Source of the DNA: Bacteroidales bacterium
GTDB taxonomy: Bacteria > Bacteroidota > Bacteroidia > Bacteroidales > M50B96
Direction: 5' to 3'
Assembly: GCA_021739985.1 (NCBI GenBank)
Contig: JAIPAR010000002.1
Span: forward strand, 1-55,022
Length of the DNA: 55,022 bases
Numbering within the stretch: the first letter of the stretch is position 1; each line of letters opens with the position of its first letter. The notes beneath the pieces are model-generated. The model was not told the DNA's origin. It saw only the letters and a list, made by a program, of their open reading frames with translations, and did not search any database. This document shows positions 43,043 to 51,634 of the stretch, one piece after another. The translations under genes were made by a program, and so were the position numbers.

Positions 43043-44554
43043 ATGACAAAGATAGCCACCTCCGGACAGATAAGGGAAGCTGATGCTTTTACTATTGAAA
43101 ATGAGCCGATTGCATCGATTGATTTAATGCTTCGTGCTGCTGAACAGCTCCGAAACAGCATTATCAACCGGTATTCAAAGAATAGCTGTTTTCAACTTTT
43201 CTGTGGGCCGGGGAATAATGGAGGAGATGGTTTTGCTCTAGCCATTTTATTATTGGAATCGGGCTATCAGGTTGAAGTTTTTCATCCAAAAGCTGAGTTA
43301 TTATCCGATGACGCAGCCTGTTTTTTTCAAAGGCTGAAGCATACTTCAATCCCCTGTCTAGATTATTCCCGCAATGTGTTGGATATTTCTATTCATCCAG
43401 ACGCTATTTTGGTGGATGCCTTATTTGGTACAGGTTTGAGTCGTAAACTGGAAGGCGATTATGCCATTTTGGTAGATTTAATGAATCAATCAGGAAATTC
43501 CATCATTTCCGTAGATATACCTTCCGGGCTTTTTTGTGAAGATAATTCAGGGAATGATTTGGAATCTGTTATTCATGCCAGCCTGACTTTGAGTTTTCAA
43601 TTTCCAAAGCTTGCATTCTTTTTCCCTGAACATGCGGCTATCCTTGGAGACTGGGAAATTTTGCCGATTGGAATCCATCCTGAGTTTATAGAATCTATGG
43701 ACACGCAGTACCATCTACTAATTCCTGAATTTCTGCGAACACGATTACATAGTCGCAAAAGATTTGATCATAAAGGAATCTTTGGACATGGATTTTTGGT
43801 AGCCGGAAGCTATGGTAAAATGGGTGCTGCGATTTTGGCAGGAAAGGCATGCTTAAGGTCTGGTGTTGGTTTATTGACCATTCATGTTCCCCGGTTTGGG
43901 TATGATATTATTCAGAACACCCTTCCGGAAGCCATGGCCAGTATTGATAAATATGATAAACTTATTTCCAAGATTCCAGGTTGTGATGGATATACAGCTG
44001 TTGGTATTGGACCCGGTATCGGGAAATCCATGTACACGTATCAAGCCTTAAAAGATTTGTTTCAGCGAAGTACTTGTCCTTTAGTTATTGATGCGGATGC
44101 GATAAATTTATTAGCTGAGCATCAGGAATTACTCGATATCATGCCGCAGGGATGTGTATTAACTCCTCATTTTAAAGAGTTTGAACGCTTGGTAGGTCCA
44201 TCTGCCAATCATTATGTTCGAATTCAAAAGCAGATTGAGTTTGCAGAGAAGTATCAGGTGGTGGTTGTTTTGAAAGGAGCCCGTACTTCTATTGCAAGCC
44301 CCGATGGAAGCTGCTATTTCAACATAACAGGAAATCCCGGAATGGCTAAAGGTGGCAGTGGGGATGTTTTAACAGGGATTGTGCTTTCTTTTCTGGCTCA
44401 GGGCTATTCCGCACAGGATGCTGCTATGCTTGCTGTGTATCTTCATGGATTGGCAGGTGATTTTGGCAAAGCTGAGTATGGTGAAGAAGCTTTGCTTCCG
44501 GGAGATACCGTTAATATGCTTGGCAAAGCATTTAATACTTTAAAAGGGATTTAA
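43043..44554 (+). CDS. nnr: Bifunctional NAD(P)H-hydrate epimerase/dehydratase
   Basis: 503 residues, two enzymes in one chain that repair hydrated NADH and NADPH. The N-terminal epimerase (YjeF_N, about 1-210) has 'FCGPGNNGGDGFALA' near 52-66 and 'VDALFGTGLSRKLEGDYA', then 'SVDIPSGL'. The C-terminal ADP/ATP-dependent dehydratase (carbohydrate-kinase-like, about 225-500) has 'GHGFLVAGSYGKMGAAILAG', 'GIGPGIGKS', 'LTPHFKEFERLVG' and the 'GNPGMAKGGSGDVLTGI' active-site loop with the catalytic Asp. Cytoplasmic; probably monocistronic. Confidence 0.95.
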   Translation: MTKIATSGQIREADAFTIENEPIASIDLMLRAAEQLRNSIINRYSKNSCFQLFCGPGNNGGDGFALAILLLESGYQVEVFHPKAELLSDDAACFFQRLKHTSIPCLDYSRNVLDISIHPDAILVDALFGTGLSRKLEGDYAILVDLMNQSGNSIISVDIPSGLFCEDNSGNDLESVIHASLTLSFQFPKLAFFFPEHAAILGDWEILPIGIHPEFIESMDTQYHLLIPEFLRTRLHSRKRFDHKGIFGHGFLVAGSYGKMGAAILAGKACLRSGVGLLTIHVPRFGYDIIQNTLPEAMASIDKYDKLISKIPGCDGYTAVGIGPGIGKSMYTYQALKDLFQRSTCPLVIDADAINLLAEHQELLDIMPQGCVLTPHFKEFERLVGPSANHYVRIQKQIEFAEKYQVVVVLKGARTSIASPDGSCYFNITGNPGMAKGGSGDVLTGIVLSFLAQGYSAQDAAMLAVYLHGLAGDFGKAEYGEEALLPGDTVNMLGKAFNTLKGI

Positions 44555-44718
44555 ATTTTGATATCCTTTGATTATCAATCCATTCGATTCCGTTTTATCC
44601 ATTTTTCAAGTAAGATGATTATTAGTTGAGTCGAAGTAGGTTGTAAGATATCTGGAATTTTGGCAGGTGATTTGGGCAGAAATGTTTAATATCGCCGGGT
44701 AGAATTAATTACTGGTTT

Positions 44719-45918
44719 ATGAAAAGATATTCTGTTATTGCTATCCTGCTTGCTATTGGGCTAACATCTTGTAATTCAGTCAGAATCATTCCGCTGGATG
44801 CCTATAAAGCTCATGAAGCCTATGATCATGCTGTTTTATATAACCTTCCGAAAAATCAATTTCATTTTGAGATTAAAGTAAATGAAAGGCAGTTGATTCC
44901 AGGCGAATTTTCAGCTTATAGCCAGGAGTTGCTTGGCATTCAGCCGGTAACGGAAAAGCAGGAGTCTTCATGGCGTATTGCGGATATTTCCATTGAAATG
45001 CAAGCAGTTCCTGATTCAACGCAGTATTATATGATTGATCAACCAGGTAGAACTTTCCTGGCTTATCCCCATTTCAGTCCTTCTGGCCTTCTTTTATCAT
45101 TTAATGCAGATGTTCCTCAGGCAGATGAAAATTTCATACGAAAAGGTAATATTGAGGGTGAACTGTCGATGGAGTTGCAGCAGTCAGGTGCTTTGATTAA
45201 TGCTACGGAAGAGCGTGTGGATACTACTTATAAGTATTTTGATACGGATACGGCTTCCTTTAGGGTACCTTTAATCCGCAAGAGCGTTGTTTCGAAATCA
45301 TCACGCGACCAGGCTCAGGATGTTGCCAAAATGTTGCTTGAATTGAGGGAAGAAAAATTTAATTTGTTAATGGGAGAAGAAAATGAATTCCCAGATGGCC
45401 GGGCATTTGAAGTTGCTTTTAACGAGTACGAACGAATCGAGAATCAATATTTGCCTTTATTTATGGGCAAAACCAGACAACAAAATTTCTTTTATCAGTT
45501 TAGTTTTCTTCCGGACACTCAGAGTGTTAAGGATGGCGTTGTGCTTGGTTATTTTAATGATAAAACCGGATTTTCCGGTGTGGGGACAAACCCGGCAGAT
45601 GCTGTTATACTTCGGTTTGAATTGATAAATTCCCCTGCTTTGTTTGACTCGCTTGCTGTGGCGATTGACTCTGCCGGATATAAAAATCCCGGACTTTACG
45701 TACGAAATCCTGCAACTTATCGATTGATTATCAGTCATAAAAATAAAGTACTCGCACAGGCTGTTTATCCAATTTCTCAACTTGGAAAAGTGTACCAATT
45801 TCCTGTTAAAGATGTTTTATGTGATAAAACATACATTGAATTTTATCCGGAGACAGGCGCAATTAAAAAAGTAAGTCGCTCTGAATCAAACTATAAAGAA
45901 CACAATCCTAAGTTTTAA
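44719..45918 (+). CDS. DUF4831-family lipoprotein
   Basis: 399 residues. A lipoprotein signal peptide ends at C18 (ILLAIGLTSC-NS). The mature part reads 'YNLPKNQFHFEIKVNERQLI', then 'PGEFSAYSQELLGIQPVT' and 'WRIADISIEMQAVPDSTQYY', the pattern of the Bacteroidota-specific DUF4831 family. Its function is unknown. It is beta-rich and should sit in the outer membrane or periplasm. The gene ends convergently with the next one, and the two stop codons overlap in the four bases TTAA at 45915-45918, so no terminator fits between them. That makes antisense overlap of the two transcripts likely. Confidence 0.8.
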   Translation: MKRYSVIAILLAIGLTSCNSVRIIPLDAYKAHEAYDHAVLYNLPKNQFHFEIKVNERQLIPGEFSAYSQELLGIQPVTEKQESSWRIADISIEMQAVPDSTQYYMIDQPGRTFLAYPHFSPSGLLLSFNADVPQADENFIRKGNIEGELSMELQQSGALINATEERVDTTYKYFDTDTASFRVPLIRKSVVSKSSRDQAQDVAKMLLELREEKFNLLMGEENEFPDGRAFEVAFNEYERIENQYLPLFMGKTRQQNFFYQFSFLPDTQSVKDGVVLGYFNDKTGFSGVGTNPADAVILRFELINSPALFDSLAVAIDSAGYKNPGLYVRNPATYRLIISHKNKVLAQAVYPISQLGKVYQFPVKDVLCDKTYIEFYPETGAIKKVSRSESNYKEHNPKF

Positions 45919-46943
45919 GGTGTTGATTTTTGATAGGATGCTTTAAATTCATCCCATGTTTTTGATTGATAGGCATTACTGGCAAAGTAATGCAGAATCA
46001 GGTCGGTATCTGTTTTATTGATAAATCCTTTGACTTTATTGATAATCATAGTTTTTTCATCCATCATAAGCAAGGTAGGATAATACATCTCTCCATTCAG
46101 TAAGGCAATTGGAAGTTGATGCGGATAGTTGGGCATTTTAAGCTCATTCACAAAGGTCCTTCCGGATACTGTAACTGTATCAGTCCGTTCCGCAAGCATT
46201 TTTACGGCATAGTAATTTTGGTTGATATAATCGGTAATAGCCGAATCGGTAAGAATGGTGGCATTGTACAGCAGCGAGCTTACGATAGTGCCTGAGTAAA
46301 TGGAGACAATTATTTTGCGGGGTTCCTTTTGAACTTTTTCAATGGCATCTTCAAAGCTTATCCAGTTGATACGGTCAACTGGCAAAGCTTGTTGGTGATA
46401 CACCGATTCAAAGCTTTTATTGAAATCGTCATAAGGAGCCGATTTATTGACCTGTTCGGAGAAGTAAATAAGGATAGGTTCAATTTGCTCGGGCTTAAGG
46501 TATCCTGCGACCGGGTAGTTATTGAATTTTTCATCAATATAAACCAAGGTTGGGTAAGATAAGCGTCCGTTGAGCAACTCATTGGCTAATTCATGAGAGG
46601 AACGACGTCCGGTATTTGGATTTACATACTTTTTCCCCCGATACATGATAGTGTCAAATCCTTCGGCATTGAATTTTACAGGATAGAAGCGGGCATTGAT
46701 AAAACCAGCTATATTCGGGTCAGCGAAAGTAGTAGTATCCATCACTTTACACCATCCACACCAATCGGTATAAGCATCGAGCAAAATGGTGCGAGGCTCT
46801 TTTTCCTGTTTGATGAGGGCCTCTTCCAAGGTCATCCAATTAACAAGACTTTTTTTCGGAGTTTGCCCTAAAGCCGGAAACTGGAAAATCAATAGAAATA
46901 GAATGGCTGATGCCAGGAGTTTATGGAAGGATTTATTAGTCAT
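45915..46943 (-). CDS. Periplasmic protein with two tandem thioredoxin-like domains
   Basis: 342 residues with a signal peptide (LLASAILFLLIFQFPALG-Q). Domain one (about 33-185) has 'RTILLDAYTDWCGWCKVMDT' with active-site C62 and C65, as in DsbD C-domain relatives, and 'SYPTLVYIDE' with the cis-Pro. Domain two (about 195-330) repeats the same layout ('INWISFEDAIEKVQKEPRKI' against 'VNWMTLEEALIKQEKEPRTI') but reads IYSGTIVSSLL where the CGWC should be, so it has lost both cysteines. It starts 8 bases after the dsbD stop, so it is co-transcribed with dsbD, which may reduce domain one. Confidence 0.85.
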   Translation of the reverse strand: MTNKSFHKLLASAILFLLIFQFPALGQTPKKSLVNWMTLEEALIKQEKEPRTILLDAYTDWCGWCKVMDTTTFADPNIAGFINARFYPVKFNAEGFDTIMYRGKKYVNPNTGRRSSHELANELLNGRLSYPTLVYIDEKFNNYPVAGYLKPEQIEPILIYFSEQVNKSAPYDDFNKSFESVYHQQALPVDRINWISFEDAIEKVQKEPRKIIVSIYSGTIVSSLLYNATILTDSAITDYINQNYYAVKMLAERTDTVTVSGRTFVNELKMPNYPHQLPIALLNGEMYYPTLLMMDEKTMIINKVKGFINKTDTDLILHYFASNAYQSKTWDEFKASYQKSTP

Positions 46944-46951
46944 ATGCAGGA

Positions 46952-49147
46952 TTATCTGTTTTTAAATTCATTGATACCATGATCCAGAAATTGGATGAAT
47001 TCCTGGACATTCAGGTTATATCCCCGAGGTTTAACTAAAACTTGTTCATTCTTATCAAGCAAAACATAATAGGGTTGAGCATTCACGTTATAGCGGGTAA
47101 TTTGCATATCTGCATTTTTCTTGCCCAGTGTTTTCTTCAATTTTCCATCAAATGAAGATGTAATCCATTCTTCTTCCGGAAGTTGAATCTTTTTATCATC
47201 AACATACAAAGCCACAACTATAAATTCATTCTTGAGACGTTTCAGAACTTCCGGATCAGACCATACATTAGCTTCCATTTCCCTGCAATTTACACATCCA
47301 TGTCCGGTAAAATCGATAAAAAGAGGTTTGTTTTGGGCTTTGGCGCAAGCAAGAGCCTGATTATAATCGAAAAAACCTTTTAATCCATGAGGAAGGTGCA
47401 ATTGGTCGGCATAGTTGGGTGCCTCACAGGGAGCTGCATCTGAGGATTGATTAGCTGTTGAAACGTTTCCGGATTGGAGTTGGTCTTGAATAGAGAAAGA
47501 ACTTTCTATTATTTTATCATCAATATCAAAGTCATGTGTAGCAGCCGGGGGTAAATACCCTGAAAGTGCTTTTAAAGGCGCGCCAAACATGCCGGGAATC
47601 AGGTAAACGACAAAAGTAAAAGTGATGATTGCCAGTATCAGGCGAGGTACTTTAATATGAGGCAGTGGACTGTCATGTGCAAACTTCAGTTTACCAAGCA
47701 GATAGAGGCCCATCAATGTAAAAATAACTACCCAGAAAGCAATATAAATGTCACGGTCAAGTAATCCCCAATGGTAGGTTTGATCAGCTACACTTAAGAA
47801 TTTCAGACCTAAAGCCAATTCGATGAATCCCAGAACAACTTTCACAGAATTGAGCCAGCCGCCGGATTTCGGCAAGGAACTTAACCAACTTGGGAAGAAA
47901 GCGAAGAGGGTAAAAGGAAGAGCAAACGCTAAGGAGAAGCCAAACATACCTACTATCGGTTTCAGGATAGCGCCACCGGCTGATTCAACAAGGATTGCTC
48001 CAACGATTGGGCCTGTACAGGAAAATGAAACAAGTACAAGGGTGACAGCCATGAAGATAGCTCCCACGATGCCGCCTTTATCAGCTTTTGCATCGGATTT
48101 ATTAACCAGACTGCTTGGCAGAACAATTTCGAACATGCCGAGGAAAGATGCTGCAAAGAATAGGAAAATCAAGAAGAACAAGACATTCGGAATCCAGTGC
48201 GTGGATAGGAAATTAGCAAATTCGGGTCCGGCAACAACGGCCAGAATGGAACCAATAAAGGTGTAGATGGCAATAATCGAAAATCCATACACAATGGCTT
48301 GCACTTGACCTTTGGCCTTGTGTTCTTTATCTTTCATGAAGAAGGTAACCGTCATTGGAATCATCGGGAATACGCAAGGAGTAAGGATTGCAGCTAGTCC
48401 GGCCAGAAAAGAAATAAAGAAGAACCACCAGAGACTTTTCCCTTCGGTGCTATCGTCATCCATGTTTACCAGGGTAGGCGTGCCGGTTTTGCTTGTATCT
48501 GCTGCCACTGTTTGAGTTGCATGAAGGCTGTCAACGGAGCCGGCTGCAGAGACAGGGTTATTTCCCTGAGCAGGAACAGTTTCAGCGGATTCGCTTTTCA
48601 TTTCAGATACCTGGAAGCTTTTTACCTTGGGTTCTGTTTTGATTGGCTCAGTAGCTTTTTGGCCGGAGCCTCCATTCACAGAGATTGTTAAATCGTTGTT
48701 CCCCGGCACGCATCTTCCATCAATACATGCCTGATAATCAGCGTTTAAATCAATATTGAATCCTTTATCTTGAAGTATTTTTATCTTTTGTTTAAAGATT
48801 ACCGTCCCTTCAAAATACAAATTGGTGATTTTGAACACTTCGTCCCATTCCTCCTTTGGTTTAGGCTCGGTAACTTCTCCGATTCGCTCATAATTCTCTG
48901 ATGGTTGAAATTCAAAGATTAAAGGAAGCGGACCACCTTCCGGTGTTTTCTGGCTATACAGATGCCAATGCTCTTCAATGGTCGCAATTAATTGAATCTC
49001 AGCATTTGCCTTGTCTAGTTGTACCAGTTTTGATTTCCAGGTAACCGGAGTTTCAATTTGAGCGGAAAGACTGAGGTGGGAGAGAAGAACTATTCCCAAC
49101 AACGAGAGGAAGAATCTGATTGGTGAAAAAGTTTTTTTGGCCATCAT
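46952..49147 (-). CDS. dsbD: Thiol:disulfide interchange protein DsbD-like
   Basis: 731 residues. It carries electrons from cytoplasmic thioredoxin to periplasmic proteins. The order is a signal peptide; a DsbD-alpha domain (about 30-160, with 'DYQACIDGRCVPGNN' holding the Cys pair); a Ser/Thr-rich linker; eight or so membrane helices of the CcdA type ('AILTPCVFPMIPMTVTFF' and 'VSFSCTGPIVGAIL', one Cys each); and a C-terminal thioredoxin domain ('FIDFTGHGCVNCREMEANVW', CVNC). All three Cys pairs are present. Two Met codons stand at the start; either may be used. A likely partner is co-transcribed downstream. Confidence 0.92.
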   Translation of the reverse strand: MMAKKTFSPIRFFLSLLGIVLLSHLSLSAQIETPVTWKSKLVQLDKANAEIQLIATIEEHWHLYSQKTPEGGPLPLIFEFQPSENYERIGEVTEPKPKEEWDEVFKITNLYFEGTVIFKQKIKILQDKGFNIDLNADYQACIDGRCVPGNNDLTISVNGGSGQKATEPIKTEPKVKSFQVSEMKSESAETVPAQGNNPVSAAGSVDSLHATQTVAADTSKTGTPTLVNMDDDSTEGKSLWWFFFISFLAGLAAILTPCVFPMIPMTVTFFMKDKEHKAKGQVQAIVYGFSIIAIYTFIGSILAVVAGPEFANFLSTHWIPNVLFFLIFLFFAASFLGMFEIVLPSSLVNKSDAKADKGGIVGAIFMAVTLVLVSFSCTGPIVGAILVESAGGAILKPIVGMFGFSLAFALPFTLFAFFPSWLSSLPKSGGWLNSVKVVLGFIELALGLKFLSVADQTYHWGLLDRDIYIAFWVVIFTLMGLYLLGKLKFAHDSPLPHIKVPRLILAIITFTFVVYLIPGMFGAPLKALSGYLPPAATHDFDIDDKIIESSFSIQDQLQSGNVSTANQSSDAAPCEAPNYADQLHLPHGLKGFFDYNQALACAKAQNKPLFIDFTGHGCVNCREMEANVWSDPEVLKRLKNEFIVVALYVDDKKIQLPEEEWITSSFDGKLKKTLGKKNADMQITRYNVNAQPYYVLLDKNEQVLVKPRGYNLNVQEFIQFLDHGINEFKNR

Positions 49148-49461
49148 GTTATAGTTAAGTTATAGGTTCAAAAAAAGAACATAATGCGCTGTAAAAGAGA
49201 AAGTATAATTATATCTAGATATATAGATATAAGATATAACTCTACCTCATAATAAAAACGCAAGGCAAAAATAGAATAATTTGGATGCTAAAAAGAGATG
49301 GAATGGTCAGGAAATTCTAAAAGATACTTAAAATAAGTTTTTTTAACAGCCCAAGATGCCTGATTCTTAATATAACCAACCCGTAATATGAGGGTATTGA
49401 ATCAGGTAAGGATATTACTCTTAAGGTTTTAAATGATATCAGTGGATAAACTTACCAGGAA
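49148..49461. other. Intergenic region between rng and dsbD
   Basis: 314 bases without a gene. It holds a perfect 14-bp palindrome TATATCTAGATATA at 49210-49223 within a run of ATAT-rich sequence, 62 bases before the dsbD start; an inverted pair CCTGATTC (49359-49366) and GAATCAGG (49399-49406) that could form a weak structure after rng; and TATTTTTG on the minus strand (49273-49266), a candidate -7 element for dsbD without a clear -33. Confidence 0.5.
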
Positions 49462-51024
49462 TCAGGTTAGAACATCTTTTTCATTTTGATCAGTGAAACG
49501 ATATTCAAGCATGGCAAAACTAGCAACAGCTTTCACTTTTAGTTTGACTTTGTATTTTCGGGCCCATTGATATCGAATCGAAAAAATATTTTTGGTAAGA
49601 TGCGATTCGATGTAAGGATGGACTTTGAGTATGAATGAGTTGAGCGATGGGTTTTCGCGGAGGATATACTTTAGGTTATTTTCGATTTCATCGATAAGGA
49701 GAATGCTGGATTGAATTTCGCCGGAGCCATGACAGCTGGGGCATTTTTCAACTACATCAATATCGGTTTCCGGACGAACACGCTGGCGGGTAATTTCCAT
49801 AAGTCCGAATTTGCTCAACGGAAGGATGGTATGTTTGGCCTGGTCGGATTCCATCAGAAATTTCATCTTTTCATAGAGAGCATTTCGGTTGGAGCCTTGT
49901 GTCATGTCAATAAAGTCAATCACAATAATTCCGCCCATATCGCGAAGTTTAAGTTGACGGGCAACTTCTTCAGCGGCTGACATATTCACTTCTAAAGCAT
50001 TAATTTCCTGATTTTGGTCTTTTTTACTTCGATTTCCGGAATTAACATCAATCACATGGAGGGCTTCTGTATGTTCAATGATTAGGTAGGCACCTGATTT
50101 AAAAGTAACCGTTTTACCGAAGCTGCTATGAATTTGTTTATCGACGCCAAACTGCTCAAAAATCGGTGATTTCGAAGTTACGAGTTTAACAATTTTGGAC
50201 TTTTCGGGGTCAATGGATTCAACATAGGCTTTAATTTGGCTGTAAATGATAGAATCGTTTACAAAGATATTGTTGAAAGAGGAATTATAGATATCACGGA
50301 CGATTGCAGCAGAGCGATTAAGTTCGCCCATAAAAAGCTGAGGTGCAGCCAGGTTCTTGATATTTTGGAGGGAAGTTTCCCAGCGTTCCACCAGTCCTCG
50401 AATTTCATCGTCGAGTGTAGCGACGCGTTTATTTTTAGCTGCTGTACGAACGATGACGCCGTAGTTATTGGGTTTAATACTTTTAATCAACTTTTTCAGT
50501 CTGAGTTTTTCCTCATCTGAAGTTATTTTTTGGCTGATAGAGATTTTATTGGAGAAAGGGATTAGTACCAGGTTTCGGCCGGGGATTGACAATTCGGAGG
50601 AAAGTCTGGGACCTTTCGAAGAAATGGGTTCTTTAGCGATTTGTACCAGCATCAGTTGTCCTTGTGAAAGGACATCGGTAATTTTCCCATTTTTATTGAT
50701 ATCTCCAACCGGATTGAAGGTATGGAAAGGGGGGAGTTGCTGTTCAGAAAGCGCTATTTGGAGGTAATTGGCCATTGAATTAATCTGGGGGCCGAGGTCC
50801 AGATAATGGAGAAATGCATCTTTTTCATAGCCGACATTGATAAATGCGGCATTTAGACCTGGCATTATTTTCTTGACCTTTGCCAGATAAATATCTCCAA
50901 CTGCAAACTGGATATTATTTTTCTCCTTAAAGAGACCGGTAAGAATTTTATTTTCAAGGAGAGCAATTGCTGTTTCGGATTTGGAAACATCAATAATTAA
51001 GTCCTTTTCTGTTTGATCGGACAT
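49462..51024 (-). CDS. rng: Ribonuclease E/G family endoribonuclease
   Basis: 520 residues, RNase G size without the long RNase E tail. It cuts AU-rich single-stranded RNA in rRNA maturation and mRNA decay. An S1-like domain lies at the N-terminus ('AVGDIYLAKVKKIMPGLNAA', then 'FINVGYEKDAFLHYLDL'). The catalytic Asp residues are in 'VIDVNSGNRSKKD' (about 325) and 'VIDFIDMTQGSNR' (about 368). The Zn-link Cys pair is in 'CPSCHGSGE' near 425-433. The 5' leader contains a perfect 16-bp hairpin (51061-51099), which may let the enzyme regulate its own message. The gene lies downstream of the small basic protein and HU genes, a neighbourhood common in this phylum. Confidence 0.94.
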   Translation of the reverse strand: MSDQTEKDLIIDVSKSETAIALLENKILTGLFKEKNNIQFAVGDIYLAKVKKIMPGLNAAFINVGYEKDAFLHYLDLGPQINSMANYLQIALSEQQLPPFHTFNPVGDINKNGKITDVLSQGQLMLVQIAKEPISSKGPRLSSELSIPGRNLVLIPFSNKISISQKITSDEEKLRLKKLIKSIKPNNYGVIVRTAAKNKRVATLDDEIRGLVERWETSLQNIKNLAAPQLFMGELNRSAAIVRDIYNSSFNNIFVNDSIIYSQIKAYVESIDPEKSKIVKLVTSKSPIFEQFGVDKQIHSSFGKTVTFKSGAYLIIEHTEALHVIDVNSGNRSKKDQNQEINALEVNMSAAEEVARQLKLRDMGGIIVIDFIDMTQGSNRNALYEKMKFLMESDQAKHTILPLSKFGLMEITRQRVRPETDIDVVEKCPSCHGSGEIQSSILLIDEIENNLKYILRENPSLNSFILKVHPYIESHLTKNIFSIRYQWARKYKVKLKVKAVASFAMLEYRFTDQNEKDVLT

Positions 51025-51060
51025 ATACTAAAAGAGGTAAGGATTAAAACGATTCTAAAC

Positions 51061-51099
51061 ACAATAAACCTAAAGAGAATTTTTCTTTAGGTTTATTGT
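51061..51099 (-). promoter_or_regulatory. Long perfect hairpin in the rng leader
   Basis: ACAATAAACCTAAAGA and TCTTTAGGTTTATTGT form a 16-bp stem with a 7-base loop, 36 bases upstream of the rng start and 26 bases after the stop of the small basic gene. Neither side has a clear T tract. It could be an attenuator, an RNase cleavage site or a stability element. Confidence 0.6.
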
Positions 51100-51125
51100 A
51101 TCACAAAAGACATAAATGAATCAGA

Positions 51126-51218
51126 CTATTTTCTCTTCTTATGTCTGTTTTTTCTAAGGCGTTTTTTCCTTTTATGGGTAGCCATTTTATGTCTTTTTCT
51201 TTTTTTTCCGCTTGGCAT
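51126..51218 (-). CDS. 30-residue basic protein, bS22/mS38 (AURKAIP1/COX24-like)
   Basis: A complete 30-codon frame with ATG at 51218 and TAG at 51126-51128, encoding MPSGKKRKRHKMATHKRKKR and then LRKNRHKKRK. It is made almost wholly of Lys, Arg and His. The KRKxHKMxxHKRKKRLRK pattern resembles the short C-terminal domain of mitochondrial mS38 and actinobacterial bS22, small proteins bound to the 30S decoding region. Bacteroidota carry such a gene between HU and RNase E/G, as here. It is below the size limit of most gene callers. The ribosomal role is inferred from similarity. Confidence 0.75.
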   Translation of the reverse strand: MPSGKKRKRHKMATHKRKKRLRKNRHKKRK

Positions 51219-51244
51219 GATATTCTGGTTGTGATTTAAATAAA

Positions 51245-51520
51245 TTAATTTTTCACCTTGCTCATAAAGGTCTTAGCTGGTTTGAAAGCCGGAATGTTAT
51301 GGGCAGGGATAATAATGGTAGTGTTTTTGGAAATGTTGCGAGCAGTTTTTTCAGCTCTTTCCTTGATGATGAAACTACCAAATCCTCTCAGGTACACATT
51401 TTTACCCTTTGATAGGGAACCTTTAATCGATTCCATGAACGATTCAACAGTTTTAAGAACAGTCACTTTTTCAATTCCGGTGTTCTTAGAAATTTCGTTT
51501 ACGATATCAGCTTTTGTCAT
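51245..51520 (-). CDS. HU-family DNA-binding protein
   Basis: 91 residues, the normal length. It bends and compacts DNA as a dimer. 'MTKADIVNEISKNTGIEKVT' forms the N-terminal helical pair, 'LRGFGSFIIKERAEKTARNI' holds the GFGxF turn and the start of the DNA-binding arm, and 'IPAHNIPAFKPAKTFMSKV' closes the fold with the usual FKPAK motif. The arm tip has Ile/Pro (IIIPAHN), as expected for intercalation. It diverges from mutY; a TATATTTG element lies about 53 bases upstream on its strand. Confidence 0.95.
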   Translation of the reverse strand: MTKADIVNEISKNTGIEKVTVLKTVESFMESIKGSLSKGKNVYLRGFGSFIIKERAEKTARNISKNTTIIIPAHNIPAFKPAKTFMSKVKN

Positions 51521-51572
51521 TTTATAAAAACTTTAATTATCAAATACTTACAATTCCTTTTATTTAGGCTTG

Positions 51573-51580
51573 CAAATATA
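51573..51580 (-). promoter_or_regulatory. Candidate -7 element of the HU gene
   Basis: Minus strand TATATTTG, an exact TAnnTTTG match, about 53 bases before the HU start. No convincing TTG at -33. Confidence 0.45.
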
Positions 51581-51614
51581 AAGCAATTTCTTTTAGAAAT
51601 AAAACGACAGTAAC

Positions 51615-51622
51615 TATTTTTG
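51615..51622 (+). promoter_or_regulatory. Candidate -7 element of mutY
   Basis: TATTTTTG matches TAnnTTTG. The transcript would begin near 51629, only 6 bases before the TTG start at 51635 and about 24 before the GTG at 51653, so the mutY message may be nearly leaderless. Confidence 0.45.
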
Positions 51623-51634
51623 CATAAATAATTT

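Noticed and set aside
44660-44679. Similarity of TTGGCAGGTGATTTGGGCA to the 3' part of nnr (44450-44469)
   Set aside because: One mismatch over 19 bases but no extension on either side; too short to claim a duplicated gene fragment.
47823-48266. 147-codon plus-strand frame inside dsbD
   Set aside because: Antisense to a well-supported membrane protein; its residue pattern has no domain and reflects codon bias on the other strand.
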